Assembly (NCBI GenBank): GCA_029565685.1
Contig: JAKQNR010000051.1
Span: 32,550-96,549 of the forward strand
Direction: 5' to 3'
From: a bacterium
Lineage (GTDB): Bacteria; Zhuqueibacterota; Zhuqueibacteria; Residuimicrobiales; Residuimicrobiaceae
DNA length: 64,000 bases
Made by a program: the position numbers and the translations under genes. The notes beneath the pieces were generated by a model that was not told where the DNA came from, searched no databases, and saw nothing but the letters and a program-made list of their open reading frames with translations. This document shows positions 44,157 through 52,868 of this stretch, piece after piece. The first letter of the stretch is position 1. Each line of letters opens with the position of its first letter.

Positions 44157-44520
44157 CCTGTTTTCCTCGATGAGTGTTTGAATACGGTGCAGGAAGCGCT
44201 GGTTTCAGGCTCTGCGAAGCGGCTGACCAGTAGGGCAGGCGGAAAGGCCCATGGCAAGACTACAATCGCCTGCGGCCTGGACAAACTTAGTCATTCGGTG
44301 ATTCAAGATCAAGAGAATATTCTCTTTCGTTCTCCGCCTCGACAGCGCTTGGGAACGCTTGATAATTTAATTTGCGGCTTTAGCCAAATAGGTGGGGCTA
44401 AGGCCCAGAGATTAAGTCGGGAGTATCTGCCCACTGAAGCGCGTGGCAATAAATGCTTGCTTTCATTTTTCGATTTGTCTATTTTTTACCTTGATGGAAT
44501 CACTCTGACAGGAGAAGTTG
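44157..44520. other. Divergent intergenic region with a 16-bp palindrome
   Basis: This 364-base gap separates the propeller lipoprotein (minus) and the tetrahaem cytochrome (plus). I see no protein gene. It holds a perfect palindrome at 44311-44326 and several imperfect hairpins (44360-44460). No riboswitch class that I know is recognisable. Confidence 0.5.
44311..44326. promoter_or_regulatory. Perfect 16-bp palindrome, candidate operator
   Basis: AAGAGAATATTCTCTT reads identically on both strands. It lies in the divergent gap about 195 bases before the cytochrome start and about 155 bases before the lipoprotein start, suitable for control of either gene. Confidence 0.4.
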
Positions 44521-45069
44521 ATGAAATACGCTGGAATCCGCACGGCCATGCTGACGTTGGCGGCGTTGTCCGTGGTCATCGCTCTAGCAGCGCCATCGCC
44601 GCAATATGTCGGTGCGGAAAAGTGCAAAATGTGCCATATGAGCAAGGCCAAGGGAGACGCCTATGGGATCTGGAAGGCCTCGAAACATGCCGCAGCCTTT
44701 GCCACTCTGGCCTCTCCCGAGTCGCAGGCGATCGCGAAAAAAATGGGCATCGCGGATGCACAGAAATCCGCGCAATGTCTGCAATGCCACGTCACCGGCC
44801 ACTCTGCGCCGCCGAGCGCCAAAGCCGCTTCCTACAAATTGGCGGATGGCGTCGGCTGCGAGACCTGCCATGGCGCTGGCTCGCTGTACAAAGAGATGAA
44901 AGTGATGAGAGCTTTGCATGCCGGAACCCAGGATGCCAAGACGGTGGGGTACCGCAAAGGGGACAAGCGCCAATGTGTGTCCTGCCATAATCCCTCAAGC
45001 CCGACCTACAAGCCGTTCAATGTGGAAGAGGCGTATAAAAAGATCGCCCACCCCACTCCCAAAGGTTAA
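44521..45069 (+). CDS. Tetrahaem cytochrome c (c554-like)
   Basis: This is a 182-residue exported electron-transfer protein. A signal peptide ends near VIALAAPSP. Four haem-binding sites are seen: CKMCH at residue 35, CLQCH, CETCH and CVSCH. The YVGAEKCKMCH opening and the SKHAAAF histidine resemble the cytochrome c554/c-prime family, in which this first motif is common. The GAGAAG site suits the ATG at 44521. It differs from the octahaem cytochrome at 33776 in spacing. The redox partner is unknown. Confidence 0.86.
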   Translation: MKYAGIRTAMLTLAALSVVIALAAPSPQYVGAEKCKMCHMSKAKGDAYGIWKASKHAAAFATLASPESQAIAKKMGIADAQKSAQCLQCHVTGHSAPPSAKAASYKLADGVGCETCHGAGSLYKEMKVMRALHAGTQDAKTVGYRKGDKRQCVSCHNPSSPTYKPFNVEEAYKKIAHPTPKG

Positions 45070-45111
45070 CGGCCTGCTTTTTTTCAGCCGCCGGTTCGGG
45101 GCGCTGACAAA

Positions 45112-45139
45112 AAAGCTCTGCGCAACTGCGCAGAGCTTT
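45112..45139. terminator. Bidirectional hairpin terminator
   Basis: AAAGCTCTGCGCA (45112-45124) and TGCGCAGAGCTTT (45127-45139) form a perfect 13-bp arm pair with flanking A and T runs. It lies between the converging cytochrome and DUF-like membrane gene and could end both. Confidence 0.75.
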
Positions 45140-45180
45140 AAAGCGGAATCAAACACCTGGGACGCAGTCAAGCGCTGCGG

Positions 45181-45780
45181 TCAGGCTGTAGGAGCCAGGC
45201 CCACCAGATCGCGATAGGCGCAGGCGGTGGCAGCCATACACACCGGCAGAGCCACCAGGACGCCGATCACGCAGCAGAGAAGGCCCAGCAATATGATGAT
45301 GATCTGCACCAGGACAAAGAGGACAAACTCGAACAGATACTTTTGTATCAGCGTGCGGCTGGCCTCCATGGCCTGCCAGAAATCCATGCGCTTGTCCATG
45401 ACAAAGGCCGGCGCGAACAGGTACCAGGCCATCACCAAAAATCCAGGAAGAATGCACAGCATAAAGCCGATCGCTTCAAATACGCCGACCAGAATGCCCA
45501 TCAACATGGCCGGGATGAACACATCGAATCCACGGCCGATGTCGCCGATGGTCGCCGGCCGGCCCTGCAGCTTTTGCAGCAGGATGTAGAAATAACCCGC
45601 CTGCAGCGGCCCCAACAGAACCAGGCCCAACACCGTGGAACCCGCCACGATGGTGATGACCAAGAAAACCAGAGTGAGGACTGCGAAAAATCCCAGGTCC
45701 TGGTTCACCAGGTTCCAGCCTTCACTGATCCAACGCCCCATATTGATCGGCGACGCCGTCGCTGTCTGATTGCTTTCCAT
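45181..45780 (-). CDS. Polytopic membrane protein of unknown function
   Basis: This is a 199-residue integral membrane protein with about four to five hydrophobic segments (FFAVLTLVFLVITIVAGS, LLGPLQAGYFYILLQ, AMLMGILVGVFEAIGFMLC, YLFEFVLFVLVQIIIILLG, CVIGVLVALPVCMAATA). The pattern resembles small DUF975/YciC-like membrane proteins with a G-P-x-x-x-G turn. GGGAGG precedes the ATG. It ends close to the 45112 hairpin. Confidence 0.7.
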   Translation of the reverse strand: MESNQTATASPINMGRWISEGWNLVNQDLGFFAVLTLVFLVITIVAGSTVLGLVLLGPLQAGYFYILLQKLQGRPATIGDIGRGFDVFIPAMLMGILVGVFEAIGFMLCILPGFLVMAWYLFAPAFVMDKRMDFWQAMEASRTLIQKYLFEFVLFVLVQIIIILLGLLCCVIGVLVALPVCMAATACAYRDLVGLAPTA

Positions 45781-45822
45781 TTTTTCCTCCCGATAGGTGT
45801 TTGATCGCTTCTCTGCTTTCCG

Positions 45823-46680
45823 TTAATCGGATGAGGCCACGCGCACTTTGAATTCTCCGATGCCGGTGGAGGCGATCAAGTACAGAGACTCGTCCGTGTC
45901 GTCATAATTTTTCGAATAGTAATAATTGCCCCGCTGCTCGAACCAGCTGGGATAATCCACCCCGGACAGAAAGAGGAATTTATCCACTTTGATTTTGACC
46001 GCCACCTCTTCCGGCACCACCACCAGAGTGCTGCCCAGTTTGCAGTCAAGACGGGCCATGGCCCGTTTGATCTTTTTGCCGGTGAAATCGACCGTCATCT
46101 CGCCCACCGAGCCGGTGAGGTCCGCCTCCTGAAAACGGGCGTTGCCGAGATGCAGCAGGCTCACCCTGCCTACTTTACAATTCACATCAAAGGTCGTCAG
46201 CTCCGTGCGGTTTTCGCGATCAAAGTCCAGGCGTGTTTCCCCTGCCCAGCTTTTCATCCGCAGGGAGCGCACGTGCAGATCGCCCAGCTGTAGAGCGGCT
46301 TTGCCCGCTTTGACCACCACGTCCAAATCCAGATCCGGCTTGTGGGGCAGGCCGATTTTGATCAACGCATAATCTGATTGTTTGAGGTCGCCGCTTTTTA
46401 ACATCGACCAGTTCTTGTGATCGACATCGATGGACAAGGTCCGGTCACGCTCGTTATAGGCTACAATGGGCCGACAGGTTTCTTCCTTGTACACGATTTG
46501 GACCGAGCATTCGTTGCGGTCGTTCCTGAAAATCTGCACATCTCCGCCGTCGCTGCGCAGGATGAACTCCAGCCGGTCGCGCACACGATAGGTCTCTTCA
46601 AAGACCGTTTTCTGCTCCTGCCCGAAACCGTTTCCCAGCAAAACCGCCAGGCTGATGAGAGCGCGCAGGGAAAAGCTCAT
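45823..46680 (-). CDS. Exported beta-helical adhesin-like protein (DUF4097-type)
   Basis: This is an exported protein of about 285 residues with a signal peptide (LRALISLAVLLGNGFG) and many short beta strands (LHVRSLRMKSWAGETRLDFD, VGRVSLLHLGNARFQEADLTGS, VGEMTVDFTGKKIKRAMARLDC). It fits the bactofilin-like or DUF4097 toast-rack pattern, where each rung is about 20 residues. AAGGAGG before the ATG at 46680 fixes the start; an in-frame ATG at 46707 is less likely. Its function is unknown. Confidence 0.65.
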   Translation of the reverse strand: MSFSLRALISLAVLLGNGFGQEQKTVFEETYRVRDRLEFILRSDGGDVQIFRNDRNECSVQIVYKEETCRPIVAYNERDRTLSIDVDHKNWSMLKSGDLKQSDYALIKIGLPHKPDLDLDVVVKAGKAALQLGDLHVRSLRMKSWAGETRLDFDRENRTELTTFDVNCKVGRVSLLHLGNARFQEADLTGSVGEMTVDFTGKKIKRAMARLDCKLGSTLVVVPEEVAVKIKVDKFLFLSGVDYPSWFEQRGNYYYSKNYDDTDESLYLIASTGIGEFKVRVASSD

Positions 46681-46794
46681 GATCGGTCCTCCTTGAACAG
46701 GGCTCATTCTATAGGAATGTACGAAAAAAAAAGTAAAATGTTCAATAAATCTGCGCTTAATATCCTCGCAGGGAATTTCCGCCCGCAGCGCCCT

Positions 46795-47775
46795 TTAATC
46801 CGCGGCTTTTTCCAGCACGCTGAGGAATTCCTGCATATCCCCGGGCAGAGGAGCGGTAAAGCGAACCAGCTCCCGTGTGGCTGGATGAACAAAGGCCAGA
46901 GTGCGGGCGTGCAACATCTGCCGGGGAAACTGTTTCAGCCATAGCAGGCCGAGCTGGGTATTGTGCTGATTGAGCCCGGCCAGCTGCTTGGCGCGGCCGC
47001 CGTACACGGCGTCGGAAAAAACCGGATGGCCGATGGAAGCCATGTGCACGCGGATCTGATGGGTGCGGCCGGTCTCCAGGTTGAGGCGCAGATGGCTGGT
47101 GAGCGGGTATTCGTTCAACACCTGATAATGGGTCACCGCCGGTTTACCGTCCGGATGGATCATCATGCGCAGACGGTCTTTGGGATTGCGCAGCAAGGCC
47201 CCTTCGATACGGCCGCTTTTTCTCTCCACATGGCCCCAGACTATGGCGCGGTATTCGCGCTCCATCTTTCGTTCGGACAGCTGTTTGGACAGCGCCAAAT
47301 GGCTGGCGTCGTCTTTCGCCACCACCAGCAACCCCGAGGTGTCCTTGTCCAGACGGTGCACCAGCCCCGGCCGCTTTTCGCCGCCTACGCTGGACAGCTT
47401 GCGGCAATGCGCCAGCAGCGCATTGACCAGGGTGCCGCGCAAATTGGCAAAGGCCGGGTGTACGACCATGCCCGCCGGTTTATTGACCACCAGCAGATGC
47501 TCATCTTCATAGAGAATGTCCAGCGGAATGTCCTCAGGCTCCACCTGCGTGGGTTCATAAGCGGGGAACAGCACGATGATGCGTTCATCAGGACGGATCG
47601 AATATCCGGCTTTGGTGACCAGGCCGTTCACCGTCACCTTGCCGCTGTCGATCAGCGTTTTGATCCTGGCCCGAGTAATGCCGGGCAACTGGTTGGTCAG
47701 GAACACGTCCAGCCGCTGCTTCTCTTTGCCCGGCGGCACCAGCAGTTCAACAGTTTTTTCAATCAGGTTGATCAT
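46795..47775 (-). CDS. rluD: 23S rRNA pseudouridine synthase RluD family
   Basis: This is a 326-residue RNA-modifying enzyme that converts uridines (U1911, U1915 and U1917 in E. coli) of 23S rRNA to pseudouridine. An S4 RNA-binding domain is at about 18-75 (RLDVFLTNQLPGITRARIKTLI). The catalytic Asp is in VHRLDKDTSGLLVVAK, followed by ALLRNPKDR and RTHQIRVHMASIGHP. The length matches RluD/RluC. Its ATG overlaps the TGA of the glycosyltransferase gene upstream (ATGA), so it is translationally coupled. Confidence 0.93.
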   Translation of the reverse strand: MINLIEKTVELLVPPGKEKQRLDVFLTNQLPGITRARIKTLIDSGKVTVNGLVTKAGYSIRPDERIIVLFPAYEPTQVEPEDIPLDILYEDEHLLVVNKPAGMVVHPAFANLRGTLVNALLAHCRKLSSVGGEKRPGLVHRLDKDTSGLLVVAKDDASHLALSKQLSERKMEREYRAIVWGHVERKSGRIEGALLRNPKDRLRMMIHPDGKPAVTHYQVLNEYPLTSHLRLNLETGRTHQIRVHMASIGHPVFSDAVYGGRAKQLAGLNQHNTQLGLLWLKQFPRQMLHARTLAFVHPATRELVRFTAPLPGDMQEFLSVLEKAAD

Positions 47776-49427
47776 GATTTGATTTGATAAATAGACAGAT
47801 TGGGGCCTGGTCTGGATACGCCATGGAATCCCCGCAGCGGCAGATAAAAGGCGTCTTGCTGATCATAATGATTTCTTCGTTCCGGGAGCGAAGCCGCCTC
47901 GATGGTATGGCGCCATTGATAGCGTTCGGCCAGCAGAGCGGCGGTCTCAGGCCGAAGCGTGAATTGGCCGGTGAGCGCGGAATGTTCCACGATCACCCAT
48001 TCCGGCAGCCGTTGCGCAGGAAAGGCGGTCAGCGGGTTCGTTTCTTCCAGAAACTGCCGGTAGAGTGGAATTTTGTGTCGGCTGAAATACTCGAGGCGCA
48101 TTTGCGTCAGCCGGTCGAGCGTGGGGTTGTTGCGCACCGACTGGTCGGCCGAAGTCAGGCCGATCTGTTCCATAGCCAGCCGCGGCGCTCCCCAGACCGA
48201 ACTGGCGTGCAGCACCGAGGTCGGTCGGTGGACGTTTTCTTTGAACCATTCCGCAGCCAGCACCCGGCTGTCCTTTTTCGCCAAAAGATGGTCGGATTGG
48301 ACGCTGACGGTCATGGCCGGTACGATGGCGGCCACGGCGATGATCGCGGCGGCCGGCAAAGAGCGGCGGCGCACCTCGGCGATCAAATAAGCAGCGCCGA
48401 TGGCCAGAAACGGCGCCAGCGGCAGGCTGTAGCGGCAGAACACCGTATAGCCGCGGCCGATCGCCAGATAATAAACCAGCGGAAAACAGAGCAGCGCCGG
48501 AGCGATGCGGCGGGCCGTCACGGCCAGCAGGGCCAGTCCAGCGAGGCCGGCGAGAAGAAGGGGTCCTCCCAGGCCATGGAACAGCGAGAAGCGCAGGTGG
48601 TAAATCCAGCCGCGGCCGAGATTAATGCCCAGGTGACCGTCAGCCAGATGAGCGGATTCGAAAGAGAAATCGGTGATAAAGTTTTTAAAATCTAAAACCA
48701 CATAGGGCGAGGTGAAAAAAAAGGCCAGCGCGAACACGGCAAGGCTCAGGCCGCCGATGCGCAGTAGAGCGACGCGCCGGCTTGCATTGCGCAGCTGCAG
48801 CAGGATGATCAGCGCCAGCGGCGCCAGGATCAACGCGGCAGTGTATTTGCTCGAGGCCGCCAGGCCGGCGAAAAGCGCAGCAAGGCCTGCATCTTGTGCC
48901 GCGCCGCTTTCATTGAACGCCAGCACATGATAGAGCGCGATGAGCGTCAGCAGAAGCATGAAAACATCGGTTACGCCGAAATGCGAATCGCGCACGTGCA
49001 ACGGCGCTACGGCCAGCAGCAGCGCCGCCAAACCGGCGATGCGTTGGTTGAAAAAGCGGCGGCAGAGAACATAGAGTGCATAGATCGACGCCACCCCGGC
49101 CAGGGCGGAGAGCGTCCGGCTGATCAGATAAAAAGGCGATGGATCGATGAGAAAAGAGAGGCCCAAGTCCAGACTGTTGTGAAAGACGCCAAAGATATAG
49201 CCCGCAACAAAGTACAGCGCATAGCAGGCAAAACAGCTATAGATGAACAGCGTGGGATAATTGAAAAAATGCGGATTGAGGTCGCCGCCGCCCATGCCCA
49301 GGGCCGTGACCGCAATGGTGTACTCGTCCGGGCGACAGCGTTCATGCGGCAGGCCGAACCCGATCCCCCAAAAGCGGAGCACCGCGGCCAGCAACAGGAT
49401 GCAAAGGAGGAGGGAGTGCTTTTTCAT
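47772..49427 (-). CDS. Membrane glycosyltransferase, family 39 (ArnT/PMT-like)
   Basis: This is a 551-residue inner-membrane protein of the GT-C fold. About eleven to twelve hydrophobic segments fill the N-terminal 380 residues, beginning with LLLCILLLAAVLRFWGIGFGLPHERCRPDEY, whose acidic residues in the first loop are typical of the catalytic DE motif in polyprenyl-phosphate-sugar transferases. The C-terminal 130 residues are soluble and periplasmic. It transfers sugars from a lipid carrier to a protein or lipid. No ribosome site is seen before the ATG; the restriction-modification island ends just upstream and may have displaced it. Confidence 0.83.
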   Translation of the reverse strand: MKKHSLLLCILLLAAVLRFWGIGFGLPHERCRPDEYTIAVTALGMGGGDLNPHFFNYPTLFIYSCFACYALYFVAGYIFGVFHNSLDLGLSFLIDPSPFYLISRTLSALAGVASIYALYVLCRRFFNQRIAGLAALLLAVAPLHVRDSHFGVTDVFMLLLTLIALYHVLAFNESGAAQDAGLAALFAGLAASSKYTAALILAPLALIILLQLRNASRRVALLRIGGLSLAVFALAFFFTSPYVVLDFKNFITDFSFESAHLADGHLGINLGRGWIYHLRFSLFHGLGGPLLLAGLAGLALLAVTARRIAPALLCFPLVYYLAIGRGYTVFCRYSLPLAPFLAIGAAYLIAEVRRRSLPAAAIIAVAAIVPAMTVSVQSDHLLAKKDSRVLAAEWFKENVHRPTSVLHASSVWGAPRLAMEQIGLTSADQSVRNNPTLDRLTQMRLEYFSRHKIPLYRQFLEETNPLTAFPAQRLPEWVIVEHSALTGQFTLRPETAALLAERYQWRHTIEAASLPERRNHYDQQDAFYLPLRGFHGVSRPGPNLSIYQIKS

Positions 49428-49454
49428 GATTCGGCGCGTTTAAAGGAAAAGAAT

Positions 49455-49877
49455 TTACTTATTAGATGTGTATCTGCCGATTTTTTTCTGCAATTTAAGC
49501 AGTACGCGATCGGACTTTTTTAATTCACATTCCCATATTATAATCACTTTCCATCCCATACGTCGAAGTTTAGATATATTTTTTTGATCTCGTCTAATAG
49601 TTTTTTCGAATTTTGGAAGCCAATAATGTTGACGACTAGAAGGCGTTGTTGCTCGTGCGCAATTTTTATGCCGATGCCAAAAGCAACCATGCACAAATAC
49701 TACAGTCTTATACCGCGTGAGAATAATATCTGGCGTTCCTGGGAGAAAATTTTTATGCAAGGAGAATCTGTATCCCAATCTATGGAGAAGCGAACGCACT
49801 TTTTTTTCTGGCGTCGTATTTGTTGAGCTTACGCAGCGCATAATTTCGCTGCGTTTATGCGGGCTAAAGGTGTCCAA
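49455..49877 (-). CDS. vsr: Very short patch repair endonuclease Vsr
   Basis: This is a 140-residue mismatch endonuclease that cuts 5' of the T in T:G mispairs arising from deaminated 5-methylcytosine. Key residues are the Asp in LPGTPDIIL (D50; D51 in E. coli Vsr), the H63-G-C-F-W-H68 block (H64 and H69 in E. coli) and the zinc-site Cys73. The start codon is TTG at 49877, chosen because MDTFSPHKRSEIM aligns with the Vsr N-terminus. It belongs to the AT-rich island and stands 11 bases from the DUF4928 stop. Confidence 0.92.
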   Translation of the reverse strand: MDTFSPHKRSEIMRCVSSTNTTPEKKVRSLLHRLGYRFSLHKNFLPGTPDIILTRYKTVVFVHGCFWHRHKNCARATTPSSRQHYWLPKFEKTIRRDQKNISKLRRMGWKVIIIWECELKKSDRVLLKLQKKIGRYTSNK

Positions 49878-49887
49878 TTAAGGAATG

Positions 49888-50823
49888 CTATAATTCAGCG
49901 ATTTTAAGACTAGGGTCTGTTTCACATTGTTCTATTATTTGATTATATACTTTTACTAATTCCGTTATTTCTATGGGTCGTTTTGATTGCTCAAACTCGC
50001 ATTGTTCTAAAATATTAGTGGCGATAAATTGTTCGATTTCGAGAATATCGATTCGATCTTCAATGCTGCAATTTTTTGCTAACGCTGCAGCTCCGCCTAA
50101 TCCACTCATCGTTGTAATAATTACTGGATGGTAGTTCTGCTCAATATTTTTATAGCATTTGCGTATTAACGATTCACTAGGAGCAGTAGTAACATGAATC
50201 GCCGTATTGCCAATAAGAAAGTCTCCTTTTCTATCGCCAGGCGCATCGGCAACAGAAAATCCATTATGTTTTATTTCTAAGGGGTGAAGGGCAATTTCAA
50301 GTTTCGCACCTACTAAGTGTTGCATGACCGCTCCAGCGATCATCGTGCCCGCGCACTCTGATTGTCGAATAAAGGCTGCTTCGATTAATTCTGATATAAT
50401 GCTTCTAAGTGATTTAGAGTTATCAAGTTTAATCTTGAAGGGCATCGAACTGAAATATTCGATGACGCGATCAATCCAAAACCTTTCAATTTTATGAAAA
50501 TCAAGCAAGTTTTGCTTATGTAGATCATTTAAAAATGAAATATAAGTCTCCATACGATGTATGCTACCGCGGCTCGTTCTTCCTCCTTCTTCAGCAAGGG
50601 TTCGTGAAATGTCATATTGATTCAGAATTGACTGAACAGCAGCTCTCCCCAATCCTGCTACTTGGCCTCCTTGCTTCGTTAAAAAATCTTTGCGATGGAA
50701 AGGAGGGGTCAATGTGCTGGCTTTTCGTGTGATTACTAAGACGACGCTCAACGGTCCTTTTCCGTTTATTTCGTTAGAGTCGGCATATTTTTCTAATATT
50801 GACTTTAATTTGTTCATTCGCAT
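49888..50823 (-). CDS. DUF4928 protein, putative type II restriction endonuclease
   Basis: This is a 311-residue protein that fits the DUF4928 family, usually found beside m5C methyltransferases and thought to be restriction enzymes. Seen are the N-terminal SVVLVITRKA and HRKDFLTKQGGQVAGLGRAAVQ, and the central DAPGDRKGDFLIGNTAIHVTTAPSE, which resembles a PD-(D/E)xK nuclease core in which His-Val-Thr follows the acidic position. GGGG precedes ATGs at 50823 and 50817. Codon and base use are AT-rich like the island. It lies between the methyltransferase and vsr in the same direction, so restriction activity is inferred. Confidence 0.7.
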   Translation of the reverse strand: MRMNKLKSILEKYADSNEINGKGPLSVVLVITRKASTLTPPFHRKDFLTKQGGQVAGLGRAAVQSILNQYDISRTLAEEGGRTSRGSIHRMETYISFLNDLHKQNLLDFHKIERFWIDRVIEYFSSMPFKIKLDNSKSLRSIISELIEAAFIRQSECAGTMIAGAVMQHLVGAKLEIALHPLEIKHNGFSVADAPGDRKGDFLIGNTAIHVTTAPSESLIRKCYKNIEQNYHPVIITTMSGLGGAAALAKNCSIEDRIDILEIEQFIATNILEQCEFEQSKRPIEITELVKVYNQIIEQCETDPSLKIAEL

Positions 50824-50879
50824 CCCCTTTGTTCCCTTCTAATTGTTTGTTTGCTTAAAAATTATATAGAGTGATAATT

Positions 50880-52058
50880 TTACTCGTTTTTACTTGCAGT
50901 CGCAGCCATTTCGTTTACGAGAGGATCTAAATAATATTTAGCAATCCAAGATATAACTGGAACGCATACCGCGTCTCCGAAGCCAAATAACGCTTTATTT
51001 AATGTGGTCTTTATTTGAAAACCATCTGCTCCCATCAGTCGCGCGCATTCTGACGGAGTCAATAACCGAACCTTTATTTTTCCATAACCAGCTTTGATTA
51101 AAATTTGTCTGCCGCTTCCTCCGCGCGGCGTTCTCAGACAACCGGCTACTCCATCGCTCCTAATTTCTGCCATCGAATTTCCATTTCGTACCCTGCGAAA
51201 AGCAGTGCTATAAGACCATTTTTTCTTTATTTGAAGGGATTTTAAATTTCTTGCATGCTTTTCGCTCATCTGATTGACTAAATAGACTTGGCGCTCCTCA
51301 TTCCACCAAATATCCGAATCATCAGGAATGTCCTCAATTATATCATCCAGCAATAGACTGCGCTTTGGAAGAGCAGGAAGCGATTTTATTTCCCAATTAA
51401 TTTCTGGATGATCAAAGATAAAATCGGCTAAAGCTTTTGGCCTAATCTCGCTTTCATAAAACCCACGAGACTCATGTGAGCATTCTTGGCACTTTAAATG
51501 CGCAACTACAAAGAGTCTTACTCGGCTTTGTGGGACAAAGTTGGCCGCATCAATAATAAACGGATCAACAACATAACCTAACCGGTTAAGCGCCAGCATT
51601 GCATCAGAAAAATCTTTGCCCTTATGAGAAGTTAGAAAACCTGCAACATTTTCCAATAATACAATAGGAGGTCGTCGTGATCTCATTTTTTCCAAAATAT
51701 TAATAAAGCCCCAATAAGCGGATGATTGCTTGCCGGCTAATCCTTTTCTCAACCCTGCTAGCGATAAATCGTTGCAGGGAAAAGATGCAGTTGCCAATGA
51801 GACAGAAGGTACTTTGTTCTCTTCTAGAGCATGGATATCATCTAAAACAAAATCAGTTGACGTATTGGGGAATTGGACAGAATACATCTCATATTTTTCT
51901 TTAGCAATATCATTTGCGAAAATTACATTCCACCCTTGCTTTTCTAATCCCATACGCATTAAGCCTATGCCGGCAAAAAATTCGGCTACTGTTTTTAACT
52001 TAAGTAAATGAGCCAGCTGTGAATTTGATTTATTGTAATCTATTTTTTTCATTCTCAT
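50880..52058 (-). CDS. DNA (cytosine-5-)-methyltransferase
   Basis: This is a 392-residue C5-cytosine methyltransferase using S-adenosylmethionine. Motif I is VAEFFAGIGLMRMG, motif IV is ATASFPCNDLSLAG with the catalytic Cys followed by Asn instead of the usual Gln, motif VI is VLLENVAGF, motif VIII is QSRVRLFVVA, and motif X is GDAVCVPVISWIAKYYL. The target-recognition region is about residues 205-300. The ATG at 52058 is my choice (TTG at 52076 is in frame). Methylation protects sites cut by the DUF4928 enzyme, and vsr repairs the resulting T:G mismatches. Confidence 0.9.
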   Translation of the reverse strand: MRMKKIDYNKSNSQLAHLLKLKTVAEFFAGIGLMRMGLEKQGWNVIFANDIAKEKYEMYSVQFPNTSTDFVLDDIHALEENKVPSVSLATASFPCNDLSLAGLRKGLAGKQSSAYWGFINILEKMRSRRPPIVLLENVAGFLTSHKGKDFSDAMLALNRLGYVVDPFIIDAANFVPQSRVRLFVVAHLKCQECSHESRGFYESEIRPKALADFIFDHPEINWEIKSLPALPKRSLLLDDIIEDIPDDSDIWWNEERQVYLVNQMSEKHARNLKSLQIKKKWSYSTAFRRVRNGNSMAEIRSDGVAGCLRTPRGGSGRQILIKAGYGKIKVRLLTPSECARLMGADGFQIKTTLNKALFGFGDAVCVPVISWIAKYYLDPLVNEMAATASKNE

Positions 52059-52079
52059 CACTAACGATTTTCCCAACGT

Positions 52080-52715
52080 TCAAGATTTTTCCGGCCAATA
52101 GATGCCGGCCTGGTCGGCGCCCAGTTGTCCCGCCTGATAGGTGCGTTCGTCCACGCGACTCAGCCTCTTGATCATGGCCCTGGTCATCAACGAATAAGAG
52201 CGTACGAAATCCAGCTCATCCGAGAGCTGCTCCAAGTGTTCATCGCTTCGCATCCAATCCAGATGATCGAACCGCTCCAACCGCAGCGGCGCGGTGTAAC
52301 CGCGCAGACTCTTTTCATAGGCCATGTTGTAGTAAGAAGGAAAATAGGTCAGCGCCAGCTCGCGCAAAGAACGGTGGATCGGCTCACGAAAGCGCAGACC
52401 GACGAAATTGGACTTGGCCACCGCCCCCCAGCAGCCGTTCACCCGGAACAAAGCCAGCAGATGGTCGTCGTCGCGATGGGCCAGCAGATCGATGATCAGC
52501 GGAGGAAACCCGAGGCGCCGCAGCGCCGCAGCCGCGAACAGCGCGCCGTCGAAACAGTGGGCTTTCCCATCAGCCAGCACCCGGCGGGGACAGCGGTAAA
52601 AGGAATCCGTGCTGTAAGCAAGGCTGTCGAGATACTCTTGAATTAAAGCCGGACTCTGCAGGCCGGCAAAGATCTTTTGTTCGGCCGGGGTCCAGAGGTC
52701 GTTCCAGTTTTTCAT
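52080..52715 (-). CDS. Transglutaminase-like superfamily protein
   Basis: This is a 211-residue protein with a likely cysteine-protease or transglutaminase fold. The Cys is in GKAHCFDGALFAAAAL and the His in RDDDHLLALFRVNGCWGAVAKS, as in the C-H-D arrangement of that superfamily. No signal peptide is seen. The start at ATG 52715 is uncertain, since the ribosome site is weak. The gene ends 21 bases before the methyltransferase, so it heads a run in which the restriction island sits. Enzymatic role unknown. Confidence 0.65.
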   Translation of the reverse strand: MKNWNDLWTPAEQKIFAGLQSPALIQEYLDSLAYSTDSFYRCPRRVLADGKAHCFDGALFAAAALRRLGFPPLIIDLLAHRDDDHLLALFRVNGCWGAVAKSNFVGLRFREPIHRSLRELALTYFPSYYNMAYEKSLRGYTAPLRLERFDHLDWMRSDEHLEQLSDELDFVRSYSLMTRAMIKRLSRVDERTYQAGQLGADQAGIYWPEKS

Positions 52716-52868
52716 CCCAGACTCGCAATACGTGATCAGCGTCAACAATCGGTAAAGAGAAATCCGCTACCTTGGTCCAGCTTAGAACGGGGGGCTTGAG
52801 CCCGGAGGTCGGGTTTCGGGATGTGGTGAGGAGTCGGTCGGCCTCCGGGTTCTGTTTTTTCTATGGCA

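Noticed and set aside
44340..44470. A possible riboswitch before the tetrahaem cytochrome
   Set aside because: I compared it with the c-di-GMP (GEMM) and cobalamin consensus by eye and found no match; only imperfect hairpins remain.
42669..44990. A 773-codon open frame opposite the M55 peptidase and propeller genes
   Set aside because: It overlaps two recognised genes and the cytochrome, and has no ribosome site or recognisable domain.
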